DNA of 47,096 nt from Alphaproteobacteria bacterium GM202ARS2 (GCA_014323835.1 JACONH010000012.1:26374-73469), one strand, 5' to 3'; positions 16,596 through 27,422 are shown, counted from the first letter of the stretch. Numbers and translations: made by a program. Notes: a model not told the origin generated them from the sequence alone.

Positions 16596-17195
16596 ATGAG
16601 CGAGAAGACGCCGATGAAGGATAAAAAGAAGAAGAAGACGAAGGAGGGACAGGGAGCAAAAAAGGCACAGGTTGCGCCTGAGTCGAGGGGGGCTGAGTTG
16701 GACGAGGTCAAAGACAAGTTGTTGCGTGCTTTGGCGGAGAATGAGAATAACCGCCGCCGTTTTGAGCGAGAACTCAGTGAGAAAGTTACGTATGCGCACG
16801 GAGAGTTTGCTCGTCCGCTTTTGTCGGTGCTGGATGGTTTTAGGCAGGCTTTGGTTGATGAAGCGGAAACGCTGACGAGTCAGGACCAAGAGCGTTTGGT
16901 TCGTTCTCGGGATATGTTGCAGGCTCTTTTGCGTGAAATGGAGCAAGCTTTTACGCAGTTTGGTATCAAGCGGATAGAGGCGAAGAAAGGGGATGCGTTT
17001 GATTATCGTTTGCATGAGGCTGTCTCGGAGAGTGTCGCTGAGGATGTAGCGGCGGGGCATGTTGTTGCGCAGTTGCGTTGTGGTTATCAGCTGCATGATA
17101 GGCTTTTGCGTCCGTCAATGGTTGTGGTGTGCAAGGCTGAGGTGCGTGATGGGGACGAGACGGGCGATAAGGGCGATGAGGCTGAGAAGGGTTGA
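16596..17195 (+). CDS. grpE: Nucleotide exchange factor GrpE
   Basis: GrpE releases ADP from DnaK and so drives the chaperone cycle. The 199-residue product has a charged Lys-rich N-terminus, a long helix (DKLLRALAENENNRRRFERE) and the C-terminal beta domain ending in AQLRCGYQLHDRLLRPSMVVV, the GrpE signature. ATG 16596 is preceded by GGAGGAGAGG at ideal distance; the in-frame ATG at 16575 overlaps hrcA by 4 bp and is an alternative. It is cotranscribed with hrcA and lies upstream of dnaK. Confidence 0.95.
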   Translation: MSEKTPMKDKKKKKTKEGQGAKKAQVAPESRGAELDEVKDKLLRALAENENNRRRFERELSEKVTYAHGEFARPLLSVLDGFRQALVDEAETLTSQDQERLVRSRDMLQALLREMEQAFTQFGIKRIEAKKGDAFDYRLHEAVSESVAEDVAAGHVVAQLRCGYQLHDRLLRPSMVVVCKAEVRDGDETGDKGDEAEKG

Positions 17196-17219
17196 TTTTT
17201 GTTTTTATCATCCTATAAC
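17192..17219 (+). promoter_or_regulatory. Candidate dnaK promoter
   Basis: TTGATT (17192-17197), a 16-bp spacer and TATAAC (17214-17219) lie at the end of grpE and in the 74-bp gap before dnaK. The -10 region reads CCTATAAC, close to the CCTAT element of alphaproteobacterial RpoH promoters, so heat-shock control is possible. The -35 lacks a clear CTTG. Confidence 0.45.
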
Positions 17220-17269
17220 AAGGTGAGAGAAGAATGACGGGCGGGGCACAGTTGAGGAGAACGTTATTT

Positions 17270-19216
17270 ATGGGTAAAGCAATTGGTATTGACCTTGGTA
17301 CGACCAATTCGTGTGTTGCCGTCATGGACGGTCGAGAGGCGCGTGTTTTGGAGAATTCGGAAGGTGGACGTACGACGCCGTCGATGGTGGCAGAAACGAA
17401 GGACAACGAGACGTTGGTGGGGCAAGCGGCAAAACGCCAAGCTGTTACCAACCCTGAGAATACGCTTTTTGCTATCAAACGCTTGATTGGGCGTCGTTAT
17501 GATGACTCGATGGTGGAAAAAGACAGAGGCATGGTGCCTTATAAGATTGTCAAGGGTCGCAACGGTGATGCGTGGGTAGAGATGGGCGGTAAGGCTCTGT
17601 CGCCTAGTGAGGTGAGTGCTAAGATTTTACGCAAGTTAAAGGAGGATGCGGAAACTCGTTTGGGGCACAAAGTTTCGGAGGCGGTTATCACGGTGCCAGC
17701 TTATTTTAATGATGCTCAGCGGCAAGCGACAAAAGATGCGGGCAAGATAGCGGGGCTTGAGGTGTTGCGTATCATTAACGAGCCGACGGCGGCTGCTCTG
17801 GCGTATGGTTTGGATAAAAAGGACTCGTCTGTCATTGCGGTCTATGACTTGGGTGGCGGGACATTCGATGTATCGATTCTCGAGATTGGTGATGGTGTCA
17901 TTGAGGTTAAATCGACCAATGGGGATACGTTTCTTGGCGGTGAGGACTTTGATAAGCTGATTATTGATTATTTGGTGTCGGAGTTTAAGAAAGACACGGG
18001 CATTGATTTGAAGAGCGATAAGTTGGCGTTGCAGCGTTTGAAGGAGGCTGCGGAGAAAGCCAAAATTGAGTTATCATCGCAGCAACAAACGGAAGTGAAT
18101 TTGCCTTTTGTGACGGCGGATTCTTCTGGTCCCAAGCATCTTAATTTGCGTATGAGTCGTGCGAAGTTGGAATCTCTGGTGGGGGACTTGATTGAGCGGA
18201 CGATGGAGCCTTGTCGCTCGGCATTGGCTGATGCGGGCTTGTCGGCAGGCGAAATCAACGAGGTCATTTTAGTGGGTGGCATGACGCGCATGCCGAAAAT
18301 TAGTGAGAAGGTCAAAGAATTCTTTGGCAAAGAGCCTCATCGAGGGGTCAATCCCGATGAGGTTGTTGCTATGGGTGCTGCGATACAGGCGGGTGTGTTA
18401 CAGGGCGATGTCAAGGACGTTCTGCTCTTGGATGTAACGCCGTTGTCTCTTGGTATTGAGACCTTGGGCGGCGTCTTTACCCGTTTGATTGATAGGAACA
18501 GCACGATACCGACTCGTAAGAGTCAGGTGTTCTCGACGGCGGATGACAATCAATCGGCCGTGACGATACGTGTTTTTCAGGGCGAGCGAGAAATGGCAGA
18601 GCACAACAAGTTGCTCGGGCAATTTGATCTTGTAGGCATACCGCCTGCTCCGCGGGGTATGCCGCAGATTGAGGTGACGTTCGATATTGATGCGAATGGA
18701 ATCTTCAGCGTGTCGGCAAAGGATAAAGCCACCAACAAAGAGCAAAAAGTGCGCATCGAGGCTTCGGGGGGCTTGTCGCAGGACGATATCGAACGCATGG
18801 TCAAAGATGCCGAAGAGCATGCCCATGAAGATAAAAAACGCAAAGAAGATGTCGAGCTGATGAATCAAGCGGAAGCCTTGTTATACTCGTCCGAGAAGAA
18901 CTTGAAAGATCTTGGCGATAAAGTGGACAAAGAGACCGCTAGCGAGATTCAAGGGGCTATAGATGGCTTACGAGAAGCACGCAAGAGCGGCGATGCCCAG
19001 AGTGTCAAAGCCAAAATGGAGGCACTGGCGACGGCGTCCATGAAAATTGGCGAGCAGCTGTATGGCGACCAGAAAAATGGCGCGGCACAAGCTCAACCGG
19101 GCGAAGACGGAGTCGTCGATGCGCAGTATGAGGACGTAACCAGCGAAAAAGCTCAGGACACAAAAAAGAAGGATAATAAAAAAGACAAAAATGATGACCA
19201 GCCGACTCGGTCATGA
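17270..19216 (+). CDS. dnaK: Chaperone DnaK (Hsp70)
   Basis: DnaK is an ATP-driven chaperone for nascent and misfolded proteins. The 648-residue protein begins [21 protein letters not shown] and shows the Hsp70 signatures ([14 protein letters not shown] and [13 protein letters not shown]), the substrate-binding domain, and a lid with a Lys/Asp-rich tail. ATG 17270 is chosen over 17234 because family homology starts here and GAGGAG lies 10 bp upstream. grpE is upstream and dnaJ begins 22 bp downstream, forming a complete DnaK-DnaJ-GrpE machine in one cluster. Confidence 0.98.
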   Translation: MGKAIGIDLGTTNSCVAVMDGREARVLENSEGGRTTPSMVAETKDNETLVGQAAKRQAVTNPENTLFAIKRLIGRRYDDSMVEKDRGMVPYKIVKGRNGDAWVEMGGKALSPSEVSAKILRKLKEDAETRLGHKVSEAVITVPAYFNDAQRQATKDAGKIAGLEVLRIINEPTAAALAYGLDKKDSSVIAVYDLGGGTFDVSILEIGDGVIEVKSTNGDTFLGGEDFDKLIIDYLVSEFKKDTGIDLKSDKLALQRLKEAAEKAKIELSSQQQTEVNLPFVTADSSGPKHLNLRMSRAKLESLVGDLIERTMEPCRSALADAGLSAGEINEVILVGGMTRMPKISEKVKEFFGKEPHRGVNPDEVVAMGAAIQAGVLQGDVKDVLLLDVTPLSLGIETLGGVFTRLIDRNSTIPTRKSQVFSTADDNQSAVTIRVFQGEREMAEHNKLLGQFDLVGIPPAPRGMPQIEVTFDIDANGIFSVSAKDKATNKEQKVRIEASGGLSQDDIERMVKDAEEHAHEDKKRKEDVELMNQAEALLYSSEKNLKDLGDKVDKETASEIQGAIDGLREARKSGDAQSVKAKMEALATASMKIGEQLYGDQKNGAAQAQPGEDGVVDAQYEDVTSEKAQDTKKKDNKKDKNDDQPTRS

Positions 19217-19235
19217 TGAGTCTCGCAAGGGATGA

Positions 19236-20291
<1,056 letters not shown>

Positions 20292-20305
20292 GTTCTCTGC
20301 TTTCG

Positions 20306-21151
20306 GTGTCTTCTTCCTTAGAAAATTCGGCTTTACGTGTTGCCATTACGGGTGCTTGTGGGCACATGGGCAGCGCGCTTGTGCTGGCGGTTATGGGCAA
20401 CGAGCAGCTGCAGTTGTCGGGCGCATTGGAACGCCCACAGCATCCGTTGTTGCAACGTGATATTGCTAGCCACGTGGGGCTGAATGATTGTGGCGTCAAG
20501 GTCAGCGATGACATACACGCTGTCGTGGCAGAGGCAGATGTGGTGATTGATTTTTCGTCACCAGAGCATAGTGTTGCTTTGTCGTTGGTGGCTGCCGAGT
20601 TGGGCAAAATTCACGTTATTGGCACGACAGGCTTTAGTGATGAGGACGAGGCAACCTTGCAGAAGGCGGCAGCGTCTTGCGTGATTGTCAAGTCGGCAAA
20701 CATGAGCGTTGGCGTCAATGTTATGCGCGTGTTGACCCAGAAGGCGGCGGCGATTCTGGCGGCAGACTTTGACGTAGAGATTTTGGATGTCCACCACCGC
20801 CGTAAGGTTGATGCGCCGTCAGGGACATCTTTGGCATTGGCAGAGTCGGTTGCTCGTGGGCGCGGTGTGGCTACAGATAAGGCACTCGATGCGGGTTTTC
20901 GCTGGGGACACACCCAAGCACGAGAGCTGGGCAGAGTGGGATTCGGCTCTTTGCGCGGCGGCGATGTTGTCGGCACGCACTCGGTTCTATTTCTAGGCAA
21001 CGGCGAGACCTTCGAGATGACTCATCGGGCACAAGACAGGTCTATTTATGCGCAAGGTGCCGTGCAAGCAGCCCTATGGGCACAAGGAAAACCGCACGGC
21101 TTATACGATATGGTCGATGTCTTTCAGGGAATTCTTGCCGATTGTGATTGA
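20306..21151 (+). CDS. dapB: 4-hydroxy-tetrahydrodipicolinate reductase
   Basis: DapB performs the NAD(P)H-dependent reduction step of the diaminopimelate/lysine pathway. The 281-residue product has the Rossmann motif RVAITGACGHMGSALV, the VIDFSSPE segment, VIGTTGFSD, the signature ILDVHHRRKVDAPSGTSL and the C-terminal FLGNGETFEMTHRAQDR. It starts with GTG at 20306 without a clear ribosome-binding site, 14 bp after dnaJ, so it probably depends on the chaperone operon. The dnaJ-dapB order is common in Alphaproteobacteria. Its 3' end overlaps atpF on the other strand by 28 bp. Confidence 0.95.
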   Translation: MSSSLENSALRVAITGACGHMGSALVLAVMGNEQLQLSGALERPQHPLLQRDIASHVGLNDCGVKVSDDIHAVVAEADVVIDFSSPEHSVALSLVAAELGKIHVIGTTGFSDEDEATLQKAAASCVIVKSANMSVGVNVMRVLTQKAAAILAADFDVEILDVHHRRKVDAPSGTSLALAESVARGRGVATDKALDAGFRWGHTQARELGRVGFGSLRGGDVVGTHSVLFLGNGETFEMTHRAQDRSIYAQGAVQAALWAQGKPHGLYDMVDVFQGILADCD

Positions 21152-21663
21152 GGCATCTGGGCAAACTGCTTCAGGGCGTTATCGAGGTAACGCTGATGGT
21201 CTCGACTGCTGAGGGTGCTTTTAAGGATATGCTGTGTTGCTTGCAGAGCAACATGAATGGTTCGCTGCTGAATGTCGAGGATGGCTTGTTGTTCTTGTTG
21301 GTGGATGCGTTCTTGTGTCATGCGTTTTTGTCGCTCGTTGAACGCGGCGGTATCCTCTTTGGCTTTCTGCCGTAGGTGCTCGGCTTGTTTGTGGGCACGT
21401 TGAATGGCTTGTTCGCTGTCTTGTTCGGCTTCTTCGCATTGTTCTTTCATCGATGTAAGGACAGTTTCGGCTTGATGGTTGATTTGCACGGCTTGTTGAA
21501 TCTCGTCAACGATGCTCTGGCGTCGCTGGTTGAGCGCGCCCTGGATGAGTCTCTTGACGGGTCGATAGACGAGCAGAAGGAATAGGAAAAACGCAACGGC
21601 TGTCCAAAAAGAGGCGTCCTGTAGACGCTCTTGCGGGATGACTGAGAGGAGTTGGTCGATCAT
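21124..21663 (-). CDS. atpF: ATP synthase F0 subunit b
   Basis: Subunit b forms half of the peripheral stalk of the F1F0 ATP synthase. The 179-residue product has one N-terminal membrane helix (residues 17-34, SFWTAVAFFLFLLLVY) followed by a long charged coiled coil rich in Gln and Glu. It is the last gene of the F0 operon, overlaps atpF' by 4 bp, and its 3' end overlaps dapB by 28 bp in convergent orientation. No terminator is visible in the overlap. Confidence 0.88.
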   Translation of the reverse strand: MIDQLLSVIPQERLQDASFWTAVAFFLFLLLVYRPVKRLIQGALNQRRQSIVDEIQQAVQINHQAETVLTSMKEQCEEAEQDSEQAIQRAHKQAEHLRQKAKEDTAAFNERQKRMTQERIHQQEQQAILDIQQRTIHVALQATQHILKSTLSSRDHQRYLDNALKQFAQMPQSQSARIP

Positions 21664-22139
21664 GATACTTTTTTGATGGCGTCGCTGGCTTGTTGCGGCG
21701 AGATTGTCACCCCTGCGACTTTATCGGCGATGGCGATGACGAGCGGGGCTGCTTCTTGTTGGATGGCTTGAGCGGCTTTTTTGTGGGCTTCTTGGATGGC
21801 GGCTTCGGCACGCTGCAGCTCTTGTTGTAGGCTGTCTTGCAACTGAGCCCGTTGCTCCTGTTGCATGGTTTCGATGTCTTGCTGGGCTTGCTGCAGGATT
21901 GTGCGGGTTTGCTCCTGCATGGTTTCGACAGCTTTTTTGTGCTGCTGTTGATAGCGTTCGGCTTCGTCCCGCTTGTTTTGGGCTTGCTGCAGCTGGCTTT
22001 CGATGTGCTGGCTGCGTTGTGACAGCGTCCTTTCTATGGTCGCGACCATGTAGCGGCTGACAAAGAGGTAGAGCGTGACAGCAACCAGCGTTAGCCAAAT
22101 GATTTGGCTAGGATAGAACAGCGGGTCGAGTTGTGGCAT
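21660..22139 (-). CDS. atpG: ATP synthase F0 subunit b'
   Basis: This is the second, diverged peripheral-stalk subunit; b and b' form a heterodimer in Alphaproteobacteria and phototrophs. The 159-residue protein begins MPQLDPLFYPSQIIWLTLV, with a membrane helix near residues 8-28 and then a Gln-rich coiled coil. The PQLDP...WLT start is characteristic of b'. It lies 3 bp after atpE and overlaps atpF by 4 bp. Confidence 0.9.
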   Translation of the reverse strand: MPQLDPLFYPSQIIWLTLVAVTLYLFVSRYMVATIERTLSQRSQHIESQLQQAQNKRDEAERYQQQHKKAVETMQEQTRTILQQAQQDIETMQQEQRAQLQDSLQQELQRAEAAIQEAHKKAAQAIQQEAAPLVIAIADKVAGVTISPQQASDAIKKVS

Positions 22140-22142
22140 GAT

Positions 22143-22367
22143 TTATCCGTAGAGGATAAGGAAAGCGATGAGCAGAGCATACAACGCGACGGCTTCGACG
22201 AGAGCAAATCCGAGCAGGGCGCGGGGAAAAGCAGCATCGGCAGAAGCGGGGTTACGGGCAATCGCATTGACGAGCGCGGCAAAGATGTGTCCGATGCCAG
22301 CGCCGACTCCGCCGAGTCCGACAACCGCTAGGCCCGCCCCAATAAGTTTTGCAGCTTCAATATCCAT
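22143..22367 (-). CDS. atpE: ATP synthase F0 subunit c
   Basis: Subunit c forms the proton-driven rotor ring. The 74-residue protein is two hydrophobic helices joined by the polar loop ARNP. It carries the Gly-rich first helix (GLGGVGAGIG) and the proton-binding Glu58 in GFALVEAVALYALLIAFLI. Length and motifs are those of H+-type c subunits; no extra Na+-binding Gln/Ser pattern was identified by eye. It lies between atpB and atpF'. Confidence 0.97.
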   Translation of the reverse strand: MDIEAAKLIGAGLAVVGLGGVGAGIGHIFAALVNAIARNPASADAAFPRALLGFALVEAVALYALLIAFLILYG

Positions 22368-22401
22368 GATGATGTATCCAAGTTAAGGGTTGCTAGAAAT
22401 G

Positions 22402-23127
22402 TCAGTGCAAATTAAGCGCATCTGACAGATAAAGGCAAGACAAAACGGCAAAGACGTAGGCTTGCAGGAAGGCAATGAGAAATTCGAAGCCGGTGAGGGC
22501 AACATTGATGATTAAAGGAAAGACGCCGGCAGCACCCAGCGTGAACACAAAGCCGGCAAAGACTTTCAGCATAATGTGTCCGGCCATCATATTGGCAAAC
22601 AAACGCAAAGCAAGGCTAATCGGGCGCGACAGATAGGAAATCAGCTCGATGACAATCATCAGGGGCAACATCAAGATAGGCACACCTTTGGGGATGAATA
22701 GGCTCAAGAAACGTAAGCCGTGCTTGTAAAAGCCAACGGCGGTGACAAACAAGAAAACAAAGGAAGCAAGAGCAAAGGTAACACTAATGTGGCTGGTAAA
22801 CGTAAAGCTACCGGGCACCATGCCGAGCATGTTGCCGAACAGAATCAGCATGAACAGCGTTAGAATAAGAGGAAAGTAGGGCTTGGCTTTTGTGCCGGCG
22901 TTATCTTCGACCATTTGGGCGACAAAGAGGTAGACCTGTTCGGCTATGGACTGGCTATGATTGGGCACAAGAGCAGGGCGGCGCAGAGCCATACGCACCA
23001 GCACCATTAACAGTGCACAGCTGGCAAGCATCGCTAATGCCGAGTTGGTCAGCGCCAAAGGAAAACCCTCCACCGTGACGACGGGGCCAATAGTGGAGAT
23101 AGCAAACTGGTCGAGAGGTGTAGCCAT
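22402..23127 (-). CDS. atpB: ATP synthase F0 subunit a
   Basis: Subunit a forms the proton half-channels against the c ring. The 241-residue polytopic membrane protein contains the essential arginine in ISLALRLFANMMAGH and the C-terminal segment GFEFLIAFLQAYVFAVLSCLYLSDAL. It follows atpI by 56 bp and precedes atpE by 34 bp. The F1 genes are not in the window, matching the split F0/F1 organisation of many Alphaproteobacteria. Confidence 0.97.
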   Translation of the reverse strand: MATPLDQFAISTIGPVVTVEGFPLALTNSALAMLASCALLMVLVRMALRRPALVPNHSQSIAEQVYLFVAQMVEDNAGTKAKPYFPLILTLFMLILFGNMLGMVPGSFTFTSHISVTFALASFVFLFVTAVGFYKHGLRFLSLFIPKGVPILMLPLMIVIELISYLSRPISLALRLFANMMAGHIMLKVFAGFVFTLGAAGVFPLIINVALTGFEFLIAFLQAYVFAVLSCLYLSDALNLH

Positions 23128-23183
23128 AGTCGTTGTCTGTGTTTAGCGGTGTTATAGAATTGTTTACGATTGAAGGCAAGGTT

Positions 23184-23444
23184 TTAATCTTTTTTCGTCA
23201 GGGTGCGCCAGACGTTGAGAAAGCCAGCGGCACTGCCGAGAAAGAAAAACACAATCAAGAAGAGCGGTTGTGTCGCCCACCACTTATCGAGGGTAACACC
23301 GATAAAGACGCCGACGAGAAGGGCTGCGAGCATTTCGGTGGCACAACGTAGTGCGCCCGCGTCGCTTTTTTTTGTGGGTGGGGGCGGTGTCTTTTTGGCT
23401 TTTTGTAGCGCCGCATCCAGCTTGGTCAGGTCATTATCAGTCAT
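23184..23444 (-). CDS. atpI: AtpI/AtpZ-like F0F1 ATP synthase accessory protein
   Basis: This small membrane protein is usually first in F0 operons and implicated in c-ring assembly or Mg2+ supply. The 86-residue product has a polar N-terminus with a Pro run, then two membrane helices (about residues 37-52 and 60-77) containing GVFIGVTLDKWW and LGSAAGFLNVWR, typical of the AtpI family. Its ATG overlaps the smc stop by 4 bp, so smc and the ATP synthase genes are probably cotranscribed. Confidence 0.85.
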   Translation of the reverse strand: MTDNDLTKLDAALQKAKKTPPPPTKKSDAGALRCATEMLAALLVGVFIGVTLDKWWATQPLFLIVFFFLGSAAGFLNVWRTLTKKD

Positions 23445-26400
23445 GAGGCACGGGATGTTGTTTGTTCGGCAAGGGCTTCGGCTTGTTGGAGGTTGACGGG
23501 AATCATCTGTGAGACTCCCGCTTCGTTCATGGTGATACCATAGAGTCGCTTCATGGCGTGCATGGTGATGGGGCTATGGGTGATAATAAGAAAGCGCGTG
23601 TCGAATTGGTGTGTGAGTCGTTGCAACAGAGCACAGAGCTTTTGGGTGTTGGCTTCATCGAGGGCAGCGTCCGCTTCATCGAGGATACAAATCGGGGGAG
23701 GATGAGTCAGAAACAGAGCAAAAATCAGGCACAACGCCGCGAGGGCTTTTTCGCCGCCAGACAGCAGACTCAAGCGGCGCATTTTTTTGCCCGGCGGATG
23801 AGCATAAATCTCTAAGCCCGATTCAGCAGATGAGCGTGCATCGGTGAGCTCAAGGTAAGCCGTGCCACCACCAAACATTGTTGCGAAGAGCTCTTTGAAG
23901 TGCTTATTGGTATGACGAAAGGCTTCATCGATGCGTTTTTGACTTTCTTGCCGTAGCTGTTTGATGGCGCGCTGGAGCTTGTTGATGGTGGTCAGTAAAT
24001 CTTGGTGTTCGTTCTCGAGGGTGGTCAGACGCGCACTGAGCACCGCCAGCTCTTTTTCCGCCAAAAGATTGACGCTACCGATGGCTTCGCGTTGGCGTTT
24101 CAGTTTGTCGATGTCTCTGAGGTCGTGCTTGTTTTGCGAGGGTTGCTTCTGGCTGAGGCTATGCGGGTCCAGCTGGTACGTCAGCTGTAACTCTTGTTCT
24201 AGGCGTTTTTTTTCCTCCAAGATAGGCTGGATGTCATCTTGGTTCGGCATGGTGTCTTGCATGGCTTTCAGTTGTCCGCGCACTTCTTTTAGGTCGCTTT
24301 CTTGTTGATGGTACTCGTCTTGTAGGTCTTGGCGTTGTTGCTGAGACGTGTGATAGTGCTTCTCGAGACGTTGCTTGTCTTTTTGTAGGGCGCGTCTTTT
24401 GCTGTCGAGGTCTTTATCGCTTATGGTTGAGGGTTGCTTGTGGGTAGCGAGGCGTTGGTCGATTTCCTTGAGATGCTCGCTGATGGTGTGCTGGCGTTTT
24501 TGCCACGCTTGGATGGAAGCGAGCGCGTCTTTTTGTCGCTGGGCTTGCATGTGCTCTTGCTGCTGCCGCTCGCGCAGTTGATTTTCGATATCGAGGTAGG
24601 CGGTTTCAGTTTGTTGCATTTCGGCTTCGTTGCTTGGGTGTATCGGCTTTTGTTGCAAGGCACGTCCGCTTTGCTGACAGGCTTTTTGTTCTTGTAAGAG
24701 GGTTTGCATGGTTTGCTCGAGGTGCTGTTGCGTGCCGATGTTCTGCTGCCATGCTTTTTGTGCTTGCTGGAGGGCACTTTGAGCGCGCTGCTCTTCTTGC
24801 TGGCATTGCCTAAGGCGTTGCTGAGCCTCTTTGAAGGCTTTTTCTTGTTGGGCTTGTTGGGCTTCGAGCTGTTTTTTTGTGGTCTGACATTTCTGCCATT
24901 GCTCTTGTTGATTCTTGAACCAGGCACCGGTGCTTTTTGTTGCGTGCTTTTTGCACAAGCCGTCCCACCGCACACAGGCACCGTCTTTGGTGACGAGGCG
25001 TTGCCCGGGAAGGAGCTGCTTGTGAGACTCGTAGGCTTGCTCGTATGAGTCTACGATACCAACGTTGTTCAACTTGCGGGCAAGATAGGCGGGGGCGCGC
25101 ACATGCTGTAACAGACTGGCGACACCATCGGGTAGGGGCGGGTCTTGTTGGAAGGAGGACGCATCGAAAGGGTCACGCCAGTGCGGCGAAGCATCTTGTG
25201 TTGTCGAGTCGTGCAGACTATCATCGAAGGCAGCGATGACGGCTTGCTCGTAGCCTTTGTCGATATCGAGAACAGAACTGAGTGGTGATGGTGCGTCTTC
25301 GGTGTCGCTGTGTTCGCTGGTGTCACGCAGCTGCTTGAGAAGACGTTCCTGTTCGATGATTCCTTGATACTGGGCTTTGAGTTCGTGATGCTGTTGTGAG
25401 CACGATTCCGTATGCTGGTGGGCACGTTGCGTCTCGCCTTGACAGCGTTGCAGGGCTTGCTCGTGGGATTTAAGGTTACCCTGTTTTTTTTGTTGTTCGG
25501 TTACTGCGTTCAGCTGGGTTTGTAGGTGTTTGAGGCGGGCATCCAAGTCTCGTAGAGTGGTCTCGTTGTTGTCTACGTGTGCTTGATAGCGGGCGTAGGC
25601 TTGTTGTTGTTGTAGGTGTGTGCGTTTGTGTTCGTCCAGTTGGGCTTTGAGCTGGTCTCGTTGCGTGAGAAGGGCAGCGGTCTGTTTTGCTGAGGCTCCT
25701 GTAGTGGACGACTTTTGGCTTTGGTCGAGTATCTGTTGTTCTTTGTGTAGGGCTTGTTCGATGTCGATGCGTTGGTTGTCGAGATGTTGGCGGTCTTGTT
25801 CCAGTTCTTTTTTGCGTTGCTGGGCGTTTTGGGCTTGTTCGTGTTGTTGGGCTTGCTGTGAGTCGAGCAGCTTCAGGTTGAGACTGCATTCTTCTAGTTC
25901 TTCTCGGGCTTGCTCTTCTTCGAGACGTGCTTCATCGATGTGTGGTTTGAGGTCATCGCAGGCTTTTTGCAGCTGTTGGTGTTGCTCGGTGAGGTCGTTG
26001 CGTTTCTGTTCATTGTCGAGGACGTGCTGTTTCTTTTGGGCGAGGCTCGCTTCGATGCGTTGCCATTGTTGCAGAAGGTAGTCTTTTTCGTTTTGGTAAA
26101 TCAGGGTTTGTATGGTGCTGTACCTTTGGGCGTGTTGGGCTTGTCTTTCGAGCTCTTTTTTTTGCCGTTGAATTTCGCTCATGGTGTCTTTGAGTCGTAT
26201 CAGGTTTTTTTCTGTGGCTTGCAGTTTCTGTTCGGTTTGGCTTCTGCGGATGTGGAGTCCGCTGGTGTCGGCGGCTTCTTCGAGGTGACGTTTGCGTTGT
26301 TGCGGCGTCGAGTTGATGAGCTGGGTCACATCACCTTGGGCGATAATCATGTGTGAGCGCGCCGATGTCGCCAAATCCGCAAAGAGCAGGCGAACGTCTT

Positions 26401-26773
26401 TTGAACGCAGTTCGTGGCTTTGGCATTGCCACGTGGAGCCTTTATCGCGCTCGATGGAACGGGTCAGCGTGAGTTTTTTTTGTTTAATGGGAAACGATGT
26501 TTTTTTGTGGTCGATGTTGTCGAGAACAAGACTCACTTCGGCAATGTTACGGGCAGGACGTGCTTGTGTGCCGGCAAAAATGACGTCATCCATATCGCCG
26601 CCACGGATGTGTCGGGGGGTTGTTTCGCCCATAATCCATCGTAGGGCATCGATGATGTTGCTTTTACCGCAGCCGTTGGGGCCCACGATAGCGGTCAGTT
26701 CAGGTGTAAAGGGTATCGAGCAGGGCTCAGGAAAAGATTTGAAGCCGGCGATATCGAGACGGACAAATTGCAC
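23441..26773 (-). CDS. smc: Chromosome segregation ATPase SMC
   Basis: SMC dimers with ScpA/ScpB extrude DNA loops and align chromosome arms, loading at ParB-bound parS. The 1110-residue protein has the N-terminal ATPase half with Walker A GPNGCGKS (31-38), two long coiled coils, a hinge near the middle (around SSVLDIDKGYEQAVIAAF), and the C-terminal signature LSGGEKALAAL with Walker B CILDEADAALD. The coiled coils are very rich in Gln and His, reflecting C/A-rich coding on this strand. dsbA is upstream and atpI overlaps downstream. Four parS-like sites at 110-416 are plausible loading sites. Confidence 0.96.
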   Translation of the reverse strand: MQFVRLDIAGFKSFPEPCSIPFTPELTAIVGPNGCGKSNIIDALRWIMGETTPRHIRGGDMDDVIFAGTQARPARNIAEVSLVLDNIDHKKTSFPIKQKKLTLTRSIERDKGSTWQCQSHELRSKDVRLLFADLATSARSHMIIAQGDVTQLINSTPQQRKRHLEEAADTSGLHIRRSQTEQKLQATEKNLIRLKDTMSEIQRQKKELERQAQHAQRYSTIQTLIYQNEKDYLLQQWQRIEASLAQKKQHVLDNEQKRNDLTEQHQQLQKACDDLKPHIDEARLEEEQAREELEECSLNLKLLDSQQAQQHEQAQNAQQRKKELEQDRQHLDNQRIDIEQALHKEQQILDQSQKSSTTGASAKQTAALLTQRDQLKAQLDEHKRTHLQQQQAYARYQAHVDNNETTLRDLDARLKHLQTQLNAVTEQQKKQGNLKSHEQALQRCQGETQRAHQHTESCSQQHHELKAQYQGIIEQERLLKQLRDTSEHSDTEDAPSPLSSVLDIDKGYEQAVIAAFDDSLHDSTTQDASPHWRDPFDASSFQQDPPLPDGVASLLQHVRAPAYLARKLNNVGIVDSYEQAYESHKQLLPGQRLVTKDGACVRWDGLCKKHATKSTGAWFKNQQEQWQKCQTTKKQLEAQQAQQEKAFKEAQQRLRQCQQEEQRAQSALQQAQKAWQQNIGTQQHLEQTMQTLLQEQKACQQSGRALQQKPIHPSNEAEMQQTETAYLDIENQLRERQQQEHMQAQRQKDALASIQAWQKRQHTISEHLKEIDQRLATHKQPSTISDKDLDSKRRALQKDKQRLEKHYHTSQQQRQDLQDEYHQQESDLKEVRGQLKAMQDTMPNQDDIQPILEEKKRLEQELQLTYQLDPHSLSQKQPSQNKHDLRDIDKLKRQREAIGSVNLLAEKELAVLSARLTTLENEHQDLLTTINKLQRAIKQLRQESQKRIDEAFRHTNKHFKELFATMFGGGTAYLELTDARSSAESGLEIYAHPPGKKMRRLSLLSGGEKALAALCLIFALFLTHPPPICILDEADAALDEANTQKLCALLQRLTHQFDTRFLIITHSPITMHAMKRLYGITMNEAGVSQMIPVNLQQAEALAEQTTSRAS

Positions 26774-26804
26774 AGGAGGGGCAGCTGAAGGAGGTTAACA
26801 GACG

Positions 26805-27422
26805 TTATTTTGGCAACTTGGCATCGAGGGCTTGACTAATGGCTTCTACGGTTACGGCACCGGTGTATTTTTGCTCGTTAATGATGAGAGTCGGTGTGCC
26901 GGTGATTTTATAGGCTTTGTCGGCGCGCAGACGTTCCTCGAGGATAGCATCCTCGAGCCCTTTGTTGCCGACACATTGCTTGAAATCCTCGCCTTTGATG
27001 CCGCCGATGTTGGCAATATGGACGAGCTCCACGAGGGGATCTCGTGCTCGTGCCCAGTTATTTTGTTGCTGATAGAGCACTTTGAGGAAGGCAAAGAACT
27101 TATCGTCGCCGCTACAGCGGGCGAGCATCGCTGCGCGCAAGGCATAAATGTCGAGGGGGTAGTCGCGATAGACCAGTTTGACTTTGCCGCTATCGATGTA
27201 GCGTTTTTTCAGGGCAGGCAGAACGTTGTTGTGGAAGTTGGCACAATGCCCGCAGGTCAACGACGCGTACTCGATAAGGGTGACAGGAGCATCGGTGCTT
27301 CCCATGACTTTTTCCGTCATGGCTTCGAGGGTGTCGGCAATGGCAGCCTCAGCGGGTGTGCGCGGGACAAGCAACAAACAGAATAAAGCACTGAACGTAA
27401 TAGCAGTCAAAGGACGTTTCAT
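26805..27422 (-). CDS. DsbA-family periplasmic thiol-disulfide protein
   Basis: This is probably a periplasmic oxidoreductase that introduces or shuffles disulfides. The 205-residue product has a signal peptide (residues 1 to about 26, ending AEA) and a thioredoxin fold with active-site Cys57-Gly-His-Cys60. An alpha-helical insertion and the cis-Pro segment TGTPTLIIN follow. The family next to smc in Alphaproteobacteria usually has this Cys-x-His-Cys-type site. A good promoter lies 37 bp upstream. The usual partner order smc-dsbA-dciA-mutY is kept, but interrupted by the three-gene ECF module at 27507-28974. Confidence 0.93.
   Translation of the reverse strand: MKRPLTAITFSALFCLLLVPRTPAEAAIADTLEAMTEKVMGSTDAPVTLIEYASLTCGHCANFHNNVLPALKKRYIDSGKVKLVYRDYPLDIYALRAAMLARCSGDDKFFAFLKVLYQQQNNWARARDPLVELVHIANIGGIKGEDFKQCVGNKGLEDAILEERLRADKAYKITGTPTLIINEQKYTGAVTVEAISQALDAKLPK

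Noticed and set aside
23558-26798. Several + strand open frames opposite smc
   Set aside because: They are rich in Leu/Phe/Cys, the complement of Gln/Lys codons in the SMC coiled coil, and overlap each other without conserved motifs.
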